DNA from: CAVREM01 sp963728825
GTDB lineage: Bacteria > Acidobacteriota > Vicinamibacteria > Vicinamibacterales > CAVVIG01
Assembly: GCA_963728825.1 (NCBI GenBank)
Contig: CAVSLA010000005.1
Span: forward strand, 638,883 to 702,882
Length of the DNA: 64,000 nt
Direction: 5' to 3'
Shown: piece by piece, positions 19,825 to 28,641 of the stretch
Numbering within the stretch: position 1 is the stretch's first letter
Layout of the letters: each line of letters starts with the position of its first letter
The notes under the pieces: model-generated
The model's input: only the letters and a program-made list of their open reading frames with translations
Database searches by the model: none
Told to the model about the DNA's origin: nothing
Program-made: the position numbers and the translations under genes

Positions 19825-20394
19825 TCAGCGCGGCCGTTGAGGACCTTGATCTCGCGGTCTGGCGCCTGCGGAAAGCAGCAGCTCGGTCATCCGTTGGCCG
19901 CTGACCGCTGCCTCACCGAGCGGCGTCCCTCCGAACCTGGTCTCCGCATTGACGTCGGCGCCGCGCGCGATGAGCACCCGGGCGGCGCCGATCTCTCCGT
20001 ATCTGGCCGCCAGGTGAAGGGCCGTGTAACCGGCAGGCTCGTCACGCGCTCGCACATCGGCGCCACCGGCAATCAGCAGCTCCGCGAGATCTTCGCGGCC
20101 AAATCGGGCGGCGGTGTGCAAGGGGGTCCAGCAGAACGCCCCGAACAGCTCGTTCACATCACTCTTGTTGGCCGCCAGCCACCGCTCGAGATTGACCCGG
20201 TCGCCGGGCTGCCGCGCCCGGTTGGTGAGCGACCAGTCCTTGACCGCGGCCGGCGGGGCGGCGCAGTGGCGGCGTCCCCGGACGGGATCGTAGTAGTCGC
20301 CCTCCTCGAACCACCGTGCAGAAAGGACGGCGAATATCAGGGCGGCAATCGCGAGCGCTGCCTTGTAGACCATTGAACCGTGCGGGGCTGGCAC
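19825..20394 (-). CDS. Membrane-anchored ankyrin-repeat protein
   Basis: A 189-residue protein. An N-terminal hydrophobic segment (YKAALAIAALIFAVLSARW) is a signal anchor or uncleaved signal peptide. Three ankyrin repeats follow: CWTPLHTAARFGREDLAELLIAGGADV, GYTALHLAARYGEIGAARVLIARGADV and GGTPLGEAAVSGQRMTELLLSAGA. The GTG start at 20394 is used because GAGGCGAGGGG precedes it; ATG at 20376 is the alternative. Ankyrin repeats mediate protein-protein contacts; here they probably face the periplasm. The partner is unknown. Confidence 0.85.
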   Translation of the reverse strand: MPAPHGSMVYKAALAIAALIFAVLSARWFEEGDYYDPVRGRRHCAAPPAAVKDWSLTNRARQPGDRVNLERWLAANKSDVNELFGAFCWTPLHTAARFGREDLAELLIAGGADVRARDEPAGYTALHLAARYGEIGAARVLIARGADVNAETRFGGTPLGEAAVSGQRMTELLLSAGARPRDQGPQRPR

Positions 20395-20476
20395 CCCCCT
20401 CGCCTCTTATCGGCCGATTACGACTGACGGGCGAATGCCGTGAGCCACTTTTCCCGTGGCTGACGCGTCCTTGGTC

Positions 20477-22153
20477 ATGACTCCCAGCACTTTGCGCACC
20501 AGCATCCGCTCGTTCCTGGTTCTTGTGGCCATCGGCGCCACTCTCTGGACCCTGCCGTTGCAGGCCCAGTCGCAGCAACGCCCCGGCGCCCGCGGGGCGG
20601 TTCCGTCCAAGCCTTCGACGCAGAAACCGGCCGCGCCCGCACCGGCAACACCAAAACCGGTCGAACCCGCTCCGCCGCCTCCGGAGGACGTCCGCTTCAG
20701 GACCATCTACACCACCGGCGATCAGCGGACCGAAAGCGTCACCTACATCAAAGGTGCGCGGGAGCGTTTCGAGTTCCAGGACATGGTGCTGCTCAAGCAG
20801 CACGACCAGAAGCGGATCGTCCAGATCAGCCGGTCGGCCAACACCTATCTCGTGGCGCCCGACAATCTGCCGCCCGCTGCTCAAGTCTCCGGCGTGGACC
20901 GGCCGCTGGGCGTCGTCATGGTCGCGACGACGATCGTCGACACCGGAGAGCGGAAGGTCGCGTTCGGGCGAGAAGCACGTCATGTCAAGACGATGATCGA
21001 CCGGCAGCCGATGGCTGGGGCGTGCGACATGTCCAGGCAGCGCATCGAGACGGACGGCTGGTACATCGACGCCGTCAAAACGCCGACCGCGGCGCCGTCG
21101 GACACCCCGCCTTCAGCCGGCGGCTGCAACGACCAGATCAACGCCACTCACAACGGCGACCCCAAGGCACTCGGCTTCCCGATCGCGTATACGTCGACGG
21201 TCGTCGGCGAGGACGGCAAGCCGTCGGTGGTGTCGATGGAGGTCAGCGAGTTCGAGGTGACGACGCTGGACGCGTCACTGTTCGAGATCCCGCAGGGATT
21301 GAATGCGGCGATGAACATCGGCGAGTTCGGCAGAGCCTTGAGCGACGCGAACGAGGAAACGCTGGAAGCCGAGGTTATGGAAACGCCGGCGCGAAAGCCG
21401 GGAATCTTTCGCATCGGCGTCCCTGAGCTGACCAACAAGACGGCAACGGCAGTGGACACGCGCGCGCTGCGCGCCGAACTCGTGGAGAATCTGACCGGAT
21501 CGAAGTTCGAAGTGGTGGCGCTCACCGCTGCGCCACAAGCGGAGCTCCAGAAGCGCGCCGCCGAGCGCGGACTCGACTATCTCGTCGTCGCCGAAGTCAC
21601 CGAGCTCAAGGTCTCCAAAGGTGGCGGCCTGGGCGGGCTGATGAAAGCGGCGTCGAGGGTCGCGGCGCCCGCCGCCGGTCCGCAACAGGAGTCGACCGAG
21701 GCAATGGTGGCGGTGAAGCTGGTTCAGCCCGATGGCAAGCAGCGGCTGGCGGCGACCGCCAAGGGCAAGGACGGCAATGGATTCAGCCTCAAGAGCGGCC
21801 TGGGCCTCGTGCAGTTTGCGGGAACGATGTACATGAGCATGTTCATGGGCCCGCAGATGATGAGTCGGATGTACCGCGCCAATGCCTTCGCGGGCGCGCA
21901 GATGGGCGGCCTCGGCATGCTCGGGAATCCGGCGCTCTTTCAGATGCAGACGCTGGGGATGGGCGTCAGCATGGCGCGAGGCATCGGTGTCGATCAAACG
22001 GCGGGCGCGGCCTCGTTCGTCATGCAGCAGGCGATGGCGATGAGCGATGCGGCCAGCCTGGGCGTTCCAGGCGGACCGTCCTACGCAGAATCGCTGGGCG
22101 AGGCGCTCGACAACGCGGCCAAAGCCGTGCACAAAGCGCTGGAGAAGCCGTAG
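20477..22153 (+). CDS. Large secreted hypothetical protein, two-part
   Basis: About 558 residues. The signal peptide runs to LPLQAQS, then a Pro/Ala/Lys-rich linker (about 30-72). The first globular part (about 75-280) starts VRFRTIYTTGDQRTESVTYIKGARERFEF and is beta-rich, loosely like DUF4412-type periplasmic proteins. The second (about 310-420) reads GIFRIGVPELTNKTATAVDTRALRAELVENLTG and DYLVVAEVTELKVSKGGGLGG, resembling the CsgG/TolB-like fold where a named protein family handles parameters. The last 110 residues are Met- and Gly-rich (YMSMFMGPQMMSRMYRANAFAG), which is unusual. The function is unknown. A GTG 21 nt upstream is an alternative start; neither has a Shine-Dalgarno. Confidence 0.7.
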   Translation: MTPSTLRTSIRSFLVLVAIGATLWTLPLQAQSQQRPGARGAVPSKPSTQKPAAPAPATPKPVEPAPPPPEDVRFRTIYTTGDQRTESVTYIKGARERFEFQDMVLLKQHDQKRIVQISRSANTYLVAPDNLPPAAQVSGVDRPLGVVMVATTIVDTGERKVAFGREARHVKTMIDRQPMAGACDMSRQRIETDGWYIDAVKTPTAAPSDTPPSAGGCNDQINATHNGDPKALGFPIAYTSTVVGEDGKPSVVSMEVSEFEVTTLDASLFEIPQGLNAAMNIGEFGRALSDANEETLEAEVMETPARKPGIFRIGVPELTNKTATAVDTRALRAELVENLTGSKFEVVALTAAPQAELQKRAAERGLDYLVVAEVTELKVSKGGGLGGLMKAASRVAAPAAGPQQESTEAMVAVKLVQPDGKQRLAATAKGKDGNGFSLKSGLGLVQFAGTMYMSMFMGPQMMSRMYRANAFAGAQMGGLGMLGNPALFQMQTLGMGVSMARGIGVDQTAGAASFVMQQAMAMSDAASLGVPGGPSYAESLGEALDNAAKAVHKALEKP

Positions 22154-22162
22154 GGCCGGTCG

Positions 22163-22257
22163 GATGTAGGCCGGGTCCTTTCGGACCCGGCTCGCGCTCT
22201 CTCTGAGGCGGGTCCAAAAGGACCCGCCCTACATCAGCTACAGGACCCGCCCTACAC
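22163..22257. repeat. Composite REP-like element with nested hairpins
   Basis: An outer inverted repeat GATGTAGG (22163-22170) / CCTACATC encloses two inner hairpins: GCCGGGTCC-TTTC-GGACCCGGC (22170-22191) and GGCGGGTCC-AAAA-GGACCCGCC (22207-22228). A half unit CAGGACCCGCCCTACA follows (22240-22256). It fills the 108-nt gap between two convergent genes and may also act as a bidirectional terminator, although there is no U-tract. Confidence 0.8.
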
Positions 22258-22261
22258 GCGC

Positions 22262-23854
22262 TTACGGCAGACCGAACGAATAGAGCTTGTCGTTCGCCGT
22301 ACAGGTGTTGAATCCATTGGGGCAGGCGCCATTTCTCGTGTAGCCGGAGCCCCAGAACAATCGCCCATGCACGACCGCGGGTGCCGAGAACACCGACCCG
22401 CCGCTGGCAAAGCTCCACAAGACCTCGCCGCTCGTTGCGTTCAACGCGTACATGTTGCCGCCGGATCCGGCCGCGGATCCGGCGTAGACCACGCCGTTGG
22501 CCACCGTGACGAATCCCGGGTTCTTCGAGCTTTGCGGATCGGGGGTTTGCCACAGGATGGCACCGGTGGCCGGATTCAGGGCCGACCAATAGCCGCTCGT
22601 CACCGTCATGCCCGCAAACTTGCCGGACCCGCTCAACGTGAAGGGCAACTGGCTGCTGTTGGCCTCAGCCACGAAGATGCGCTCGCCATCGGTCGCCGTC
22701 CCGAACTCTACTCCGCCGCCAAGGCCGCCGGGCCCGACTTTCGTCTTCCAGACCACCGAGCCGTCGTCCGGGTTGAGAGCCCAATAGTCGCCGCTCTTCT
22801 GACCGATGCCGAGCACCTGACGCGGTCGACCGGTGCCGGGATCGGTCGTCGTGAACAGGTTGGGCGCCGCGCCGAAGTCGAGGTCTGGACCGCACAGGCA
22901 CTGCGCGGAAAACACGTCGGCACGCAGCGTTCGTCTCGCCCAGACGATCGCGCCATCGCTCAATCGTAAGGCCACAATCGCATCGAAGAGGTTCTCCGGT
23001 CCAGACACTTCGCAGTCGGTCTGCTCCGGCGTCAGGCAGTCACCCGGCGGCGCGGAGAAGTTGTTGGCGGTCCCGACGTAGAGCAGTCCGCGCTGCGTGT
23101 CGACGACCGGTGACGATCCCCAGACGCCGTTGCCGCTGTAGAAGCCCGGCAGGTTGATGTCGCTGCCGTTGTTGTTCGAAGGCACCATGTAGGTCTTCCA
23201 CAGCATCCGTCCGGTGCGGACGTCGAGCGCCACGACCGCGCCGCGAAACGTGCAGCACTCGTAGCCCGCCTGTCCGGCCACCCCTTCCTCTTTGGAGGCG
23301 ATGCCGACATACGCCACGTTGCCGTGAACAATCGGCGAGGCGGTGACGATTGCCGTGATGTGCTCGTGGACCTTCGTCAGCCAGAGCAGCTCACCACTCT
23401 TCTGGTCGACGGCAAATACGTGCGCACCCGCAGTGACGTTGTTGCGGATCCAGCCGTCGCCGAGAATCAGGGCGCGCCCGGCAATCGCCGGACTGGTACG
23501 GGAGACGTCGTTGGCGATGCCCGTGTAGCTCGAGATCGCGCGCGACCAGCGGACCTTGCCGCTGCCGGCAGTCACCGCCCAGAGTTTCCCCCCCATGTCC
23601 GGGACGTACAGCACCCCCTGGTAAACCGTCGGCGTCGCTGTCACGTTGCCGGCGGTGGTGAGGGTCCACTTCTCGACCAGCGTCGCCGCGTTCGCCGCGG
23701 AGATCTGATCCTCCCCCGGTTGCGAGTGGGTGTTGAAGAGATTCTGACCTGCAAATGGCCACCAGGTGGTGTTCTGCGCGGTCGTCACGGTGGCAATCAC
23801 CAGCACGCCCACCAGCACCGCGGCGAACAATCGAACGATCGAACTCGTGCGCAT
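22262..23854 (-). CDS. Secreted PQQ-type beta-propeller dehydrogenase-like protein
   Basis: A 530-residue exported protein with GGAGGA 6 nt before the ATG. Signal peptide MRTSSIVRLFAAVLVGVLVIATVTTAQ, then WWPFAGQNLFNTHSQPGEDQI and repeated propeller blades with the docking pattern: GVLYVPDMGGKLWAVTAGSGKVRW, HVFAVDQKSGELLW, GAVVALDVRTGRMLWKTY, DYWALNPDDGSVVW, YWSALNPATGAILW and MYALNATSGEVLWSF. Overall it resembles polyvinyl-alcohol dehydrogenase-type quinoproteins. Cysteines occur (YECCTFRG, CLCGPDLDFG) but no CxxCH haem motif, so it would need an external electron acceptor if it is an oxidoreductase. The enzyme activity is inferred, not shown. Confidence 0.82.
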   Translation of the reverse strand: MRTSSIVRLFAAVLVGVLVIATVTTAQNTTWWPFAGQNLFNTHSQPGEDQISAANAATLVEKWTLTTAGNVTATPTVYQGVLYVPDMGGKLWAVTAGSGKVRWSRAISSYTGIANDVSRTSPAIAGRALILGDGWIRNNVTAGAHVFAVDQKSGELLWLTKVHEHITAIVTASPIVHGNVAYVGIASKEEGVAGQAGYECCTFRGAVVALDVRTGRMLWKTYMVPSNNNGSDINLPGFYSGNGVWGSSPVVDTQRGLLYVGTANNFSAPPGDCLTPEQTDCEVSGPENLFDAIVALRLSDGAIVWARRTLRADVFSAQCLCGPDLDFGAAPNLFTTTDPGTGRPRQVLGIGQKSGDYWALNPDDGSVVWKTKVGPGGLGGGVEFGTATDGERIFVAEANSSQLPFTLSGSGKFAGMTVTSGYWSALNPATGAILWQTPDPQSSKNPGFVTVANGVVYAGSAAGSGGNMYALNATSGEVLWSFASGGSVFSAPAVVHGRLFWGSGYTRNGACPNGFNTCTANDKLYSFGLP

Positions 23855-24090
23855 CGTTTCCTCCGTAGTCGAGCCGGATTAGCTCCAAGCCGTCAGCACG
23901 GCGACGGTGCGACTGCAAATGAGGAGCCCCGCGAGTTCGAGGTGTATTCCGCGGAAAACTTCATCGTGACGGCTCAGCCATCAGTCAGCAGTTTTTCGAG
24001 ACATGTAAGCGGTTGTTTCCAACGATGAAAGCCACAGATGAGCAGAGGAGCGGTGCCGGTCTACACTATGCCGCGAAGGAGAACCTCGCC

Positions 24091-24900
24091 ATGAGCCTGG
24101 AAGCCACCGCGGCCGCGTCAACCGTGCCGTTGGTCGTCTCTGCGCGCGACGGCGCGGTCGCGACACTGACGCTGAACCGCGGCGAGCGGTTCAATCCGCT
24201 CTCGTCCGAGATGATTGCGGCGCTGGTTGCCGCTCTGGACGAAACGGCCGCCGACCCCGACGTCCGCGTGGTGATTCTCGGCGCCGCAGGCCGCGGCTTT
24301 TGCGCGGGGCACGATCTGAAGGAGATGCGCGCGCACGCCGGCGATCACGATTGGCAGCGGCGCCTCTTCGACGATTGCGGCCGGCTGATGATGCGACTGA
24401 CGGAGCTGCCGCAACCGGTCATCGCGCGGGTGCAGGGCATCGCCACCGCGGCCGGCTGTCAGCTGGTGTCGATGTGCGATCTGGCCGTCGCGGCCGACAC
24501 GGCGACGTTCGCGCTGCCCGGCGTCAATATCGGCGTGTTCTGTTCCACGCCAGCCGTGGGCGTCGCGAGAAACGTCGGCCGCAAACGCGCCATGGAACTG
24601 CTGCTCACCGGTGCGCCGGTCGATGCTGCGACGGCGATGGCGTGGGGCCTCGTCAACCGCGTGGTGCCCGCCTCGGCTCTCGACGCCGAGATCGGCCGTT
24701 TCACCGATATCATTCTCGCCCGCAGCGCGGCCACGATCGGGCTGGGCAAGGCCGCCTTTTATCAGCAGATCGAGCGGCCGCTTGCCGTCGCCTACGATCT
24801 GACCGCTGAAACGATGGCCGGCAACATGTCGCTCGACGATGCCGCCGAGGGGCTGGACGCCTTTCTTCAGAAACGTCCTCCGGTGTGGCGCGGGCGATAA
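24091..24900 (+). CDS. Enoyl-CoA hydratase/isomerase family protein
   Basis: A 269-residue crotonase-fold enzyme. The ATG at 24091 follows AAGGAGA (24076-24082). The family landmarks are VATLTLNRGERFNPLSSEMIAALVAAL near residue 22, VVILGAAGRGFCAGHDLKEM near 63 (oxyanion-hole region), PQPVIARVQGIATAAGCQLVSMCDLAVAA near 110 and FALPGVNIGVFCSTPAVGVAR near 143. RAMELLLTGAPVDAATAMAWGLVNRVVP follows. The AGHDLKEM and IATAAGCQLV features match ECHDC3-type proteins, where one of the two usual catalytic glutamates is absent, so the exact reaction is uncertain. No other beta-oxidation gene is nearby. Confidence 0.87.
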   Translation: MSLEATAAASTVPLVVSARDGAVATLTLNRGERFNPLSSEMIAALVAALDETAADPDVRVVILGAAGRGFCAGHDLKEMRAHAGDHDWQRRLFDDCGRLMMRLTELPQPVIARVQGIATAAGCQLVSMCDLAVAADTATFALPGVNIGVFCSTPAVGVARNVGRKRAMELLLTGAPVDAATAMAWGLVNRVVPASALDAEIGRFTDIILARSAATIGLGKAAFYQQIERPLAVAYDLTAETMAGNMSLDDAAEGLDAFLQKRPPVWRGR

Positions 24901-24929
24901 TCACGTGAGACGCGCAGGTCAGTGGTCGC

Positions 24930-24966
24930 ATGTAGGCAGGTAGGCCGGCTCTTTTCAGACCCGGCT
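24930..24966. repeat. Degenerate REP-like element
   Basis: TGTAGGCAGGTAGGCCGGCT followed by CTTTTCAGACCCGGC is a diverged copy of the GTAGG..CCGGGTCC-N4-GGACCCGG unit, with mismatches in both arms. It ends 24 nt before the S1-protein start. Confidence 0.5.
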
Positions 24967-24990
24967 TCTGAGTCGGCGGAGGAACAAGCT

Positions 24991-26190
24991 GTGAGCGAGC
25001 CCGAGGAAGATTTTGCCGCGATGTTCGCGGCGTCGGTCAAGGCGAAGCAGTTCGAGCGGGGACAGACGATCGAAGGCACGATCGTCGGAATCGGTCCCAA
25101 GGTGGCGTTTGTGGACGTCGGCGGCAAGGGTGAGGCCCTCGTCGACGTCGACGAGCTGAAGAACTCGGATGGGGTGATCGAGGTCGCCGTCGGCGATCGC
25201 ATCCAGGCGACGGTGGTGTCGACGGCGGGTGGGCTGACGCTGTCCCGGAAGCTGGCGCGCGGCGCCGTCACCGACCGGGCGCTCACTGACGCGTTCCAGG
25301 CCGCTCTCCCGGTCGAGGGGAAGATCGAACGGGTGGTCAAAGGCGGTTACGAGGTTCGCATCGGCCGCCAGCGCGCGTTCTGCCCGTTTTCCCAGATCGA
25401 TATTGCGCGCACCGCCGACCCGGCAGTGCACGTCGGCCGCGTCTACCCGTTCCGGATCGTCGAGTACAAAGACGATGGCCGGAATCTGGTGGTGTCACGT
25501 CGGGCGCTGCTGGAAGCGGAGCAGGACGCGAAAGGCGCCGAGGTGCGGCGATCGATCGTCCCCGGGGCGATCGTCCGAGGACGGGTCGTGTCGGTCCGCG
25601 ACTTCGGCGCATTCGTCGACCTGGGCGCCGGCGTGCAGGGCCTGATTCACGTGTCCGAGATGGGATGGTCGCGGGTGGTCGATCCGACAACGCTCGTGGC
25701 CGCCGGCGACGAGATCACGGCCAAGGTCCTGCGCGTCGACGAGGACACCCAGAAAATCGCGCTCAGCATGAAGCAGCTCGCCGACGATCCGTGGTCGATG
25801 GTTCCGGCCACCTACGAAGTCGGCCAGGTGCGCACGGGGCGCGTCACCCGCATCGCCCAGTTCGGCGCGTTCGTCGAGCTGGAGCCGGGCGTCGAAGGCC
25901 TGGCGCACGCGTCCACCTTCACGTCGACCGGGCCTTCCGGCAACTGGTCGCGTTCGGTCCCGGTGGGTTTCACCGCGCCGTTCGAAATCTTGACTATCGA
26001 TCTCGAGAAACGGCGAATTGGCGTCGCGCTCGCGGCCGCGCGATCGATCGCCGCCGGTCGGGCGTCAGCGGATGCGCAAGAGGCCGACGAGCTGCGCGAC
26101 TACAACTCGCGCCCGGATGCCGGTCCGGCTGAAGGCTTCGGCCCGCTGGCCGACAAGCTGCGCGGTGCGCTCACGCCACGGAAACCGTAG
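24991..26190 (+). CDS. S1-domain RNA-binding protein (ribosomal protein S1-like, four S1 repeats)
   Basis: A 399-residue cytosolic protein starting at GTG after GGAGGA (24978-24983). Four OB-fold S1 repeats are readable: about 25-95 (GQTIEGTIVGIGPKVAFVDVGGKGEALVDVDEL), 110-175 (EGKIERVVKGGYEVRIGRQRAFCPFSQI), 193-265 (GAIVRGRVVSVRDFGAFVDLGAGVQGLIHVSEM) and 280-355 (GQVRTGRVTRIAQFGAFVELEPGVEGLAHAS). The third and fourth are the closest to consensus. Like ribosomal S1 it should bind single-stranded RNA, but with four rather than six repeats it is probably a paralogue or accessory factor. The 3' end overlaps the next gene's proposed start by 26 nt. Confidence 0.9.
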   Translation: MSEPEEDFAAMFAASVKAKQFERGQTIEGTIVGIGPKVAFVDVGGKGEALVDVDELKNSDGVIEVAVGDRIQATVVSTAGGLTLSRKLARGAVTDRALTDAFQAALPVEGKIERVVKGGYEVRIGRQRAFCPFSQIDIARTADPAVHVGRVYPFRIVEYKDDGRNLVVSRRALLEAEQDAKGAEVRRSIVPGAIVRGRVVSVRDFGAFVDLGAGVQGLIHVSEMGWSRVVDPTTLVAAGDEITAKVLRVDEDTQKIALSMKQLADDPWSMVPATYEVGQVRTGRVTRIAQFGAFVELEPGVEGLAHASTFTSTGPSGNWSRSVPVGFTAPFEILTIDLEKRRIGVALAAARSIAAGRASADAQEADELRDYNSRPDAGPAEGFGPLADKLRGALTPRKP

Positions 26191-27016
26191 GGAGCTGTCG
26201 CTCCCCGCGGCGATCGAGGAGCATCGCGATCGCTGCTGGCGCCGTGACGAATCGCTGCGGCTCGACACCGCGGCCGACGCCGAGCGCTTCATCGATCAGG
26301 CCGGCTTCGCCGCGTGCCTCACCGATGCCCGCCGTCCGGGGCCGTCGCTCTACATCGCGGTCTGCGGACGCCGCGATGCGGTAATGCCGCGGCACGTGCA
26401 GCAGGACGAAGAGGCCTCACACACCTGGGTCTTGAAAGACGAAATCCTGGCGCGCGGCCGCGTCTATTACGGCAAGCTGCTGCGCGGCAAAGCGACCTTC
26501 GTGGCACCGCGCCTGGTCGCGCATTTCCACGCGGTGTGGGGGCTGCGCCGATCCGACGAGGCGCGGCGTCTGAGCCGGCCGGCCCAGGCGCTGCTGCGCG
26601 TCCTTCGCCGCGAGTGGGAAATCGCCACGATCGACCTCCGCCAGGAATCAGGCGTGAAGGATCGGAAGGTCTTCAACCAGGCGATCGACGAGCTGCAGGC
26701 GGCGATGCTCGTCGTGCCCAGCGCGGTCGTCTATCGGCCGTTCACCTACATCTGGACGCTCGCGATCGGACGGTTCCCCGACCAATTGCGCCGCCGCGTG
26801 AGCCGGCCGATCGCCGTTCGAGAGATCGCGCGCGCCTACCTGGCCGGCGCCGGGATGACGTCGCCCGGCGAGCTGTCGCGAGTCACGGGACTGTCGCGGC
26901 CGGAAGCCGGTCTAGGCAATCGCGCGCTGGTTGCCGAGGGCTTCGCGACGATGCCCGCGCGAGGCGTTTATCGATTGGCCCGATACACCGACTCTTTCGG
27001 GAAGCTCTTGTCCTGA
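26165..27016 (+). CDS. Winged-helix protein, possibly AlkZ/YcaQ-related
   Basis: About 283 residues; the GTG start at 26165 overlaps the S1 gene and is tentative, since no Shine-Dalgarno or clear N-terminal homology decides it. The sequence reads PSLYIAVCGRRDAVMPRHVQQDEEASHTWVLKDEILARGRVYYGKLLRGKATFVAPRL, then AQALLRVLRREWEIATIDLRQESGVKDRKVFNQAIDELQAAMLV, a winged-helix-like segment, and ends with a second one (TSPGELSRVTGLSRPEAGLGNRALVAEGF). This layout resembles the winged-helix DNA-binding proteins related to the interstrand-crosslink glycosylase AlkZ; that link is from memory of the family and is not secure. It overlaps the convergent hydrolase gene by 49 nt. Confidence 0.6.
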   Translation: MRSRHGNRRELSLPAAIEEHRDRCWRRDESLRLDTAADAERFIDQAGFAACLTDARRPGPSLYIAVCGRRDAVMPRHVQQDEEASHTWVLKDEILARGRVYYGKLLRGKATFVAPRLVAHFHAVWGLRRSDEARRLSRPAQALLRVLRREWEIATIDLRQESGVKDRKVFNQAIDELQAAMLVVPSAVVYRPFTYIWTLAIGRFPDQLRRRVSRPIAVREIARAYLAGAGMTSPGELSRVTGLSRPEAGLGNRALVAEGFATMPARGVYRLARYTDSFGKLLS

Positions 27017-28020
27017 ATGAAGCCCCGGATGTCCTTGGCGACTGACGTCGCCTTCTGCAGCATCACCCAATGATCGTCCTCCGGGTAGAGCCTGATGCTC
27101 AGATTCGGCACCCATTTGTCGAGGCCGCTCAGATGGCCTGACAGAATCGCGGTGTCCCGCAAGCCCCAGATCACCAGTGTCGGCACGTTGATGATGGTCG
27201 ACTTGGCGCCTTGCGTGACCGCGTTCGCCGACCAGGACGAGGGAATCGTCGACGCGGGATGCAGATCGTTGAACGGTGCGTTGCGGTGATTGGCGCGATA
27301 GTAATTGAGGCCGGCCGTCGTCGAGCCGGGCTGCGACCAGGCCTCAATCCAGGCCTGGCGGTCTTTTTCCGTGTAGCGTCCGCTCCTCACCTCCGCGTCG
27401 ACAAAGCCGGTCTGCGCGCGGCGGAAGGCGCGCTCGCGCGTGTCGTTCTCATCGACGGGCTGCTCGCCCGGCGCCAGAAACTTGTTGAACACGAAGAAGT
27501 AGTTGCTGGCGTAGCGCTGCGCCGGGTTCTCGCGCAGCTCGCGCTCGGAAATGAACGGGTGCGCGCCGTTGACGATGATCAGCTTCTCGAGCATCTCGGG
27601 GTGAAACATGGCAAACACCCACGCGACGTTGGCGCCCCAGTCGTGGGCAACCAGGGTGAACTTCTGGTTTCTGCCGGCGACTTTCTCGACGAACTGCCGC
27701 ACGTCCTCGACCAGATGCGTCATCTTGTAGGCATCGACCCCTTGCGGCCGCGACGACAGGTTGTAGCCGCGCATGTCCAGGCCGACCGCGAGGTGATCGC
27801 GCCCCATCTCGGCCATCTGGTCCTTCCACTGGTACCAGAAGGCCGGGTAGCCGTGCAGGAACAGCACCAGCGGTCCCTGCCCGACGCTCACGTAGTGCAG
27901 ACGCATGCCGTTCACGTCCGCGTAGTGGTCCTGAAACGCCGCTCCGGCGGCTTGCGCGTGCGCAGTCGAAGGCAAACCGACCGTGATGAAGCAGGCCACA
28001 ATCAAGGCCGCGTGTCGCAT
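26968..28020 (-). CDS. Secreted alpha/beta hydrolase, epoxide hydrolase-like
   Basis: A 350-residue exported enzyme. The ATG at 28020 is chosen for GGGAGGAAG 5 nt upstream and the signal peptide MRHAALIVACFITVGLPSTAHAQ. Features of the epoxide hydrolase/haloalkane dehalogenase branch: oxyanion HGYPAFWYQWK near residue 58, the nucleophile Asp in TLVAHDWGANVAWVF near 125, an acid in VIWGLRDTAIL near 285 and the base His in DDHWVMLQKA near 315. A cap domain sits between about 155 and 240. The nucleophile Asp (not Ser) fits an epoxide or halide substrate. The periplasmic location is unusual for this branch. The 3' end overlaps the convergent AlkZ-like gene. Confidence 0.85.
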   Translation of the reverse strand: MRHAALIVACFITVGLPSTAHAQAAGAAFQDHYADVNGMRLHYVSVGQGPLVLFLHGYPAFWYQWKDQMAEMGRDHLAVGLDMRGYNLSSRPQGVDAYKMTHLVEDVRQFVEKVAGRNQKFTLVAHDWGANVAWVFAMFHPEMLEKLIIVNGAHPFISERELRENPAQRYASNYFFVFNKFLAPGEQPVDENDTRERAFRRAQTGFVDAEVRSGRYTEKDRQAWIEAWSQPGSTTAGLNYYRANHRNAPFNDLHPASTIPSSWSANAVTQGAKSTIINVPTLVIWGLRDTAILSGHLSGLDKWVPNLSIRLYPEDDHWVMLQKATSVAKDIRGFIQDKSFPKESVYRANR

Positions 28021-28098
28021 CTTTCTTCCTCCCAATTTGGACACAGCATCATGCCATCATCGGGATTTGACAAGGGGATACGGCACGGCGGCGAGGGC

Positions 28099-28632
28099 TC
28101 ACGCCACTTCCTCCGGCACCGCCTGGCTCATTTCAGCGAACGGATTCTCGTCGGCGGTTGGGCCATAGACCGACGGCACGGATTGATTGAGGAGCCGCAG
28201 ATAGACGAGCAGCTGGCCGCGGTGGTGATACCAGTGATTCAACATGATCGCCCGAACGAGCGCGACGCGCGGCATCGCCATGACCTCACGCCCGTCGATC
28301 TGCAAACGCCACATCGCCCCCATTCTAGCGTCGTCGAATCCGCCGAGCGCTCGCTTCGCCTTCGCGACGCTCTCTTTCAGCGCGGGCACGAGCTCCGACA
28401 CGGTGGCGGCTTCAGCTTGCACGAAGCTTGGTGGCGTGGGAACCGTGTCCATGGCCGCAAGCTCGGCGACGCCGCCGGGCACGGTGGCCACGTGCAGCGC
28501 GAGCTGGCCGAGCGACATCGATTTGGGATGCGGCTTCCAGGACAGATGTTCCTGTGGAATCCGCTCGAGCACGCGGCGCGTCGTTTCGGCTTCCTGGTCG
28601 AGCTCAGCGAGCAGCGCTTCGATGATCGTCAT
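28099..28632 (-). CDS. DinB family protein
   Basis: A 177-residue four-helix-bundle protein of the DinB/YfiT superfamily, which includes thiol-dependent S-transferases and many proteins of unknown role. It opens ALLAELDQEAETTRRVLERIPQEHLSWKPHPKSMSLGQLALHVA (metal-ligand His near residue 47). The second ligand motif is MLNHWYHHRGQLLVYLRLL near residue 138. Both are positioned for a three-His metal site. It is the third gene of arsR-SRPBCC-dinB, 9 nt after the SRPBCC gene, and so is expected to be under the ArsR-type repressor. Confidence 0.9.
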   Translation of the reverse strand: MTIIEALLAELDQEAETTRRVLERIPQEHLSWKPHPKSMSLGQLALHVATVPGGVAELAAMDTVPTPPSFVQAEAATVSELVPALKESVAKAKRALGGFDDARMGAMWRLQIDGREVMAMPRVALVRAIMLNHWYHHRGQLLVYLRLLNQSVPSVYGPTADENPFAEMSQAVPEEVA

Positions 28633-28641
28633 GGGATGCTC

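Noticed and set aside
22859..23260. Cysteine clusters in the PQQ propeller as a haem c site
   Set aside because: YECC and CLCGPD do not fit CxxCH; no haem-binding histidine follows.
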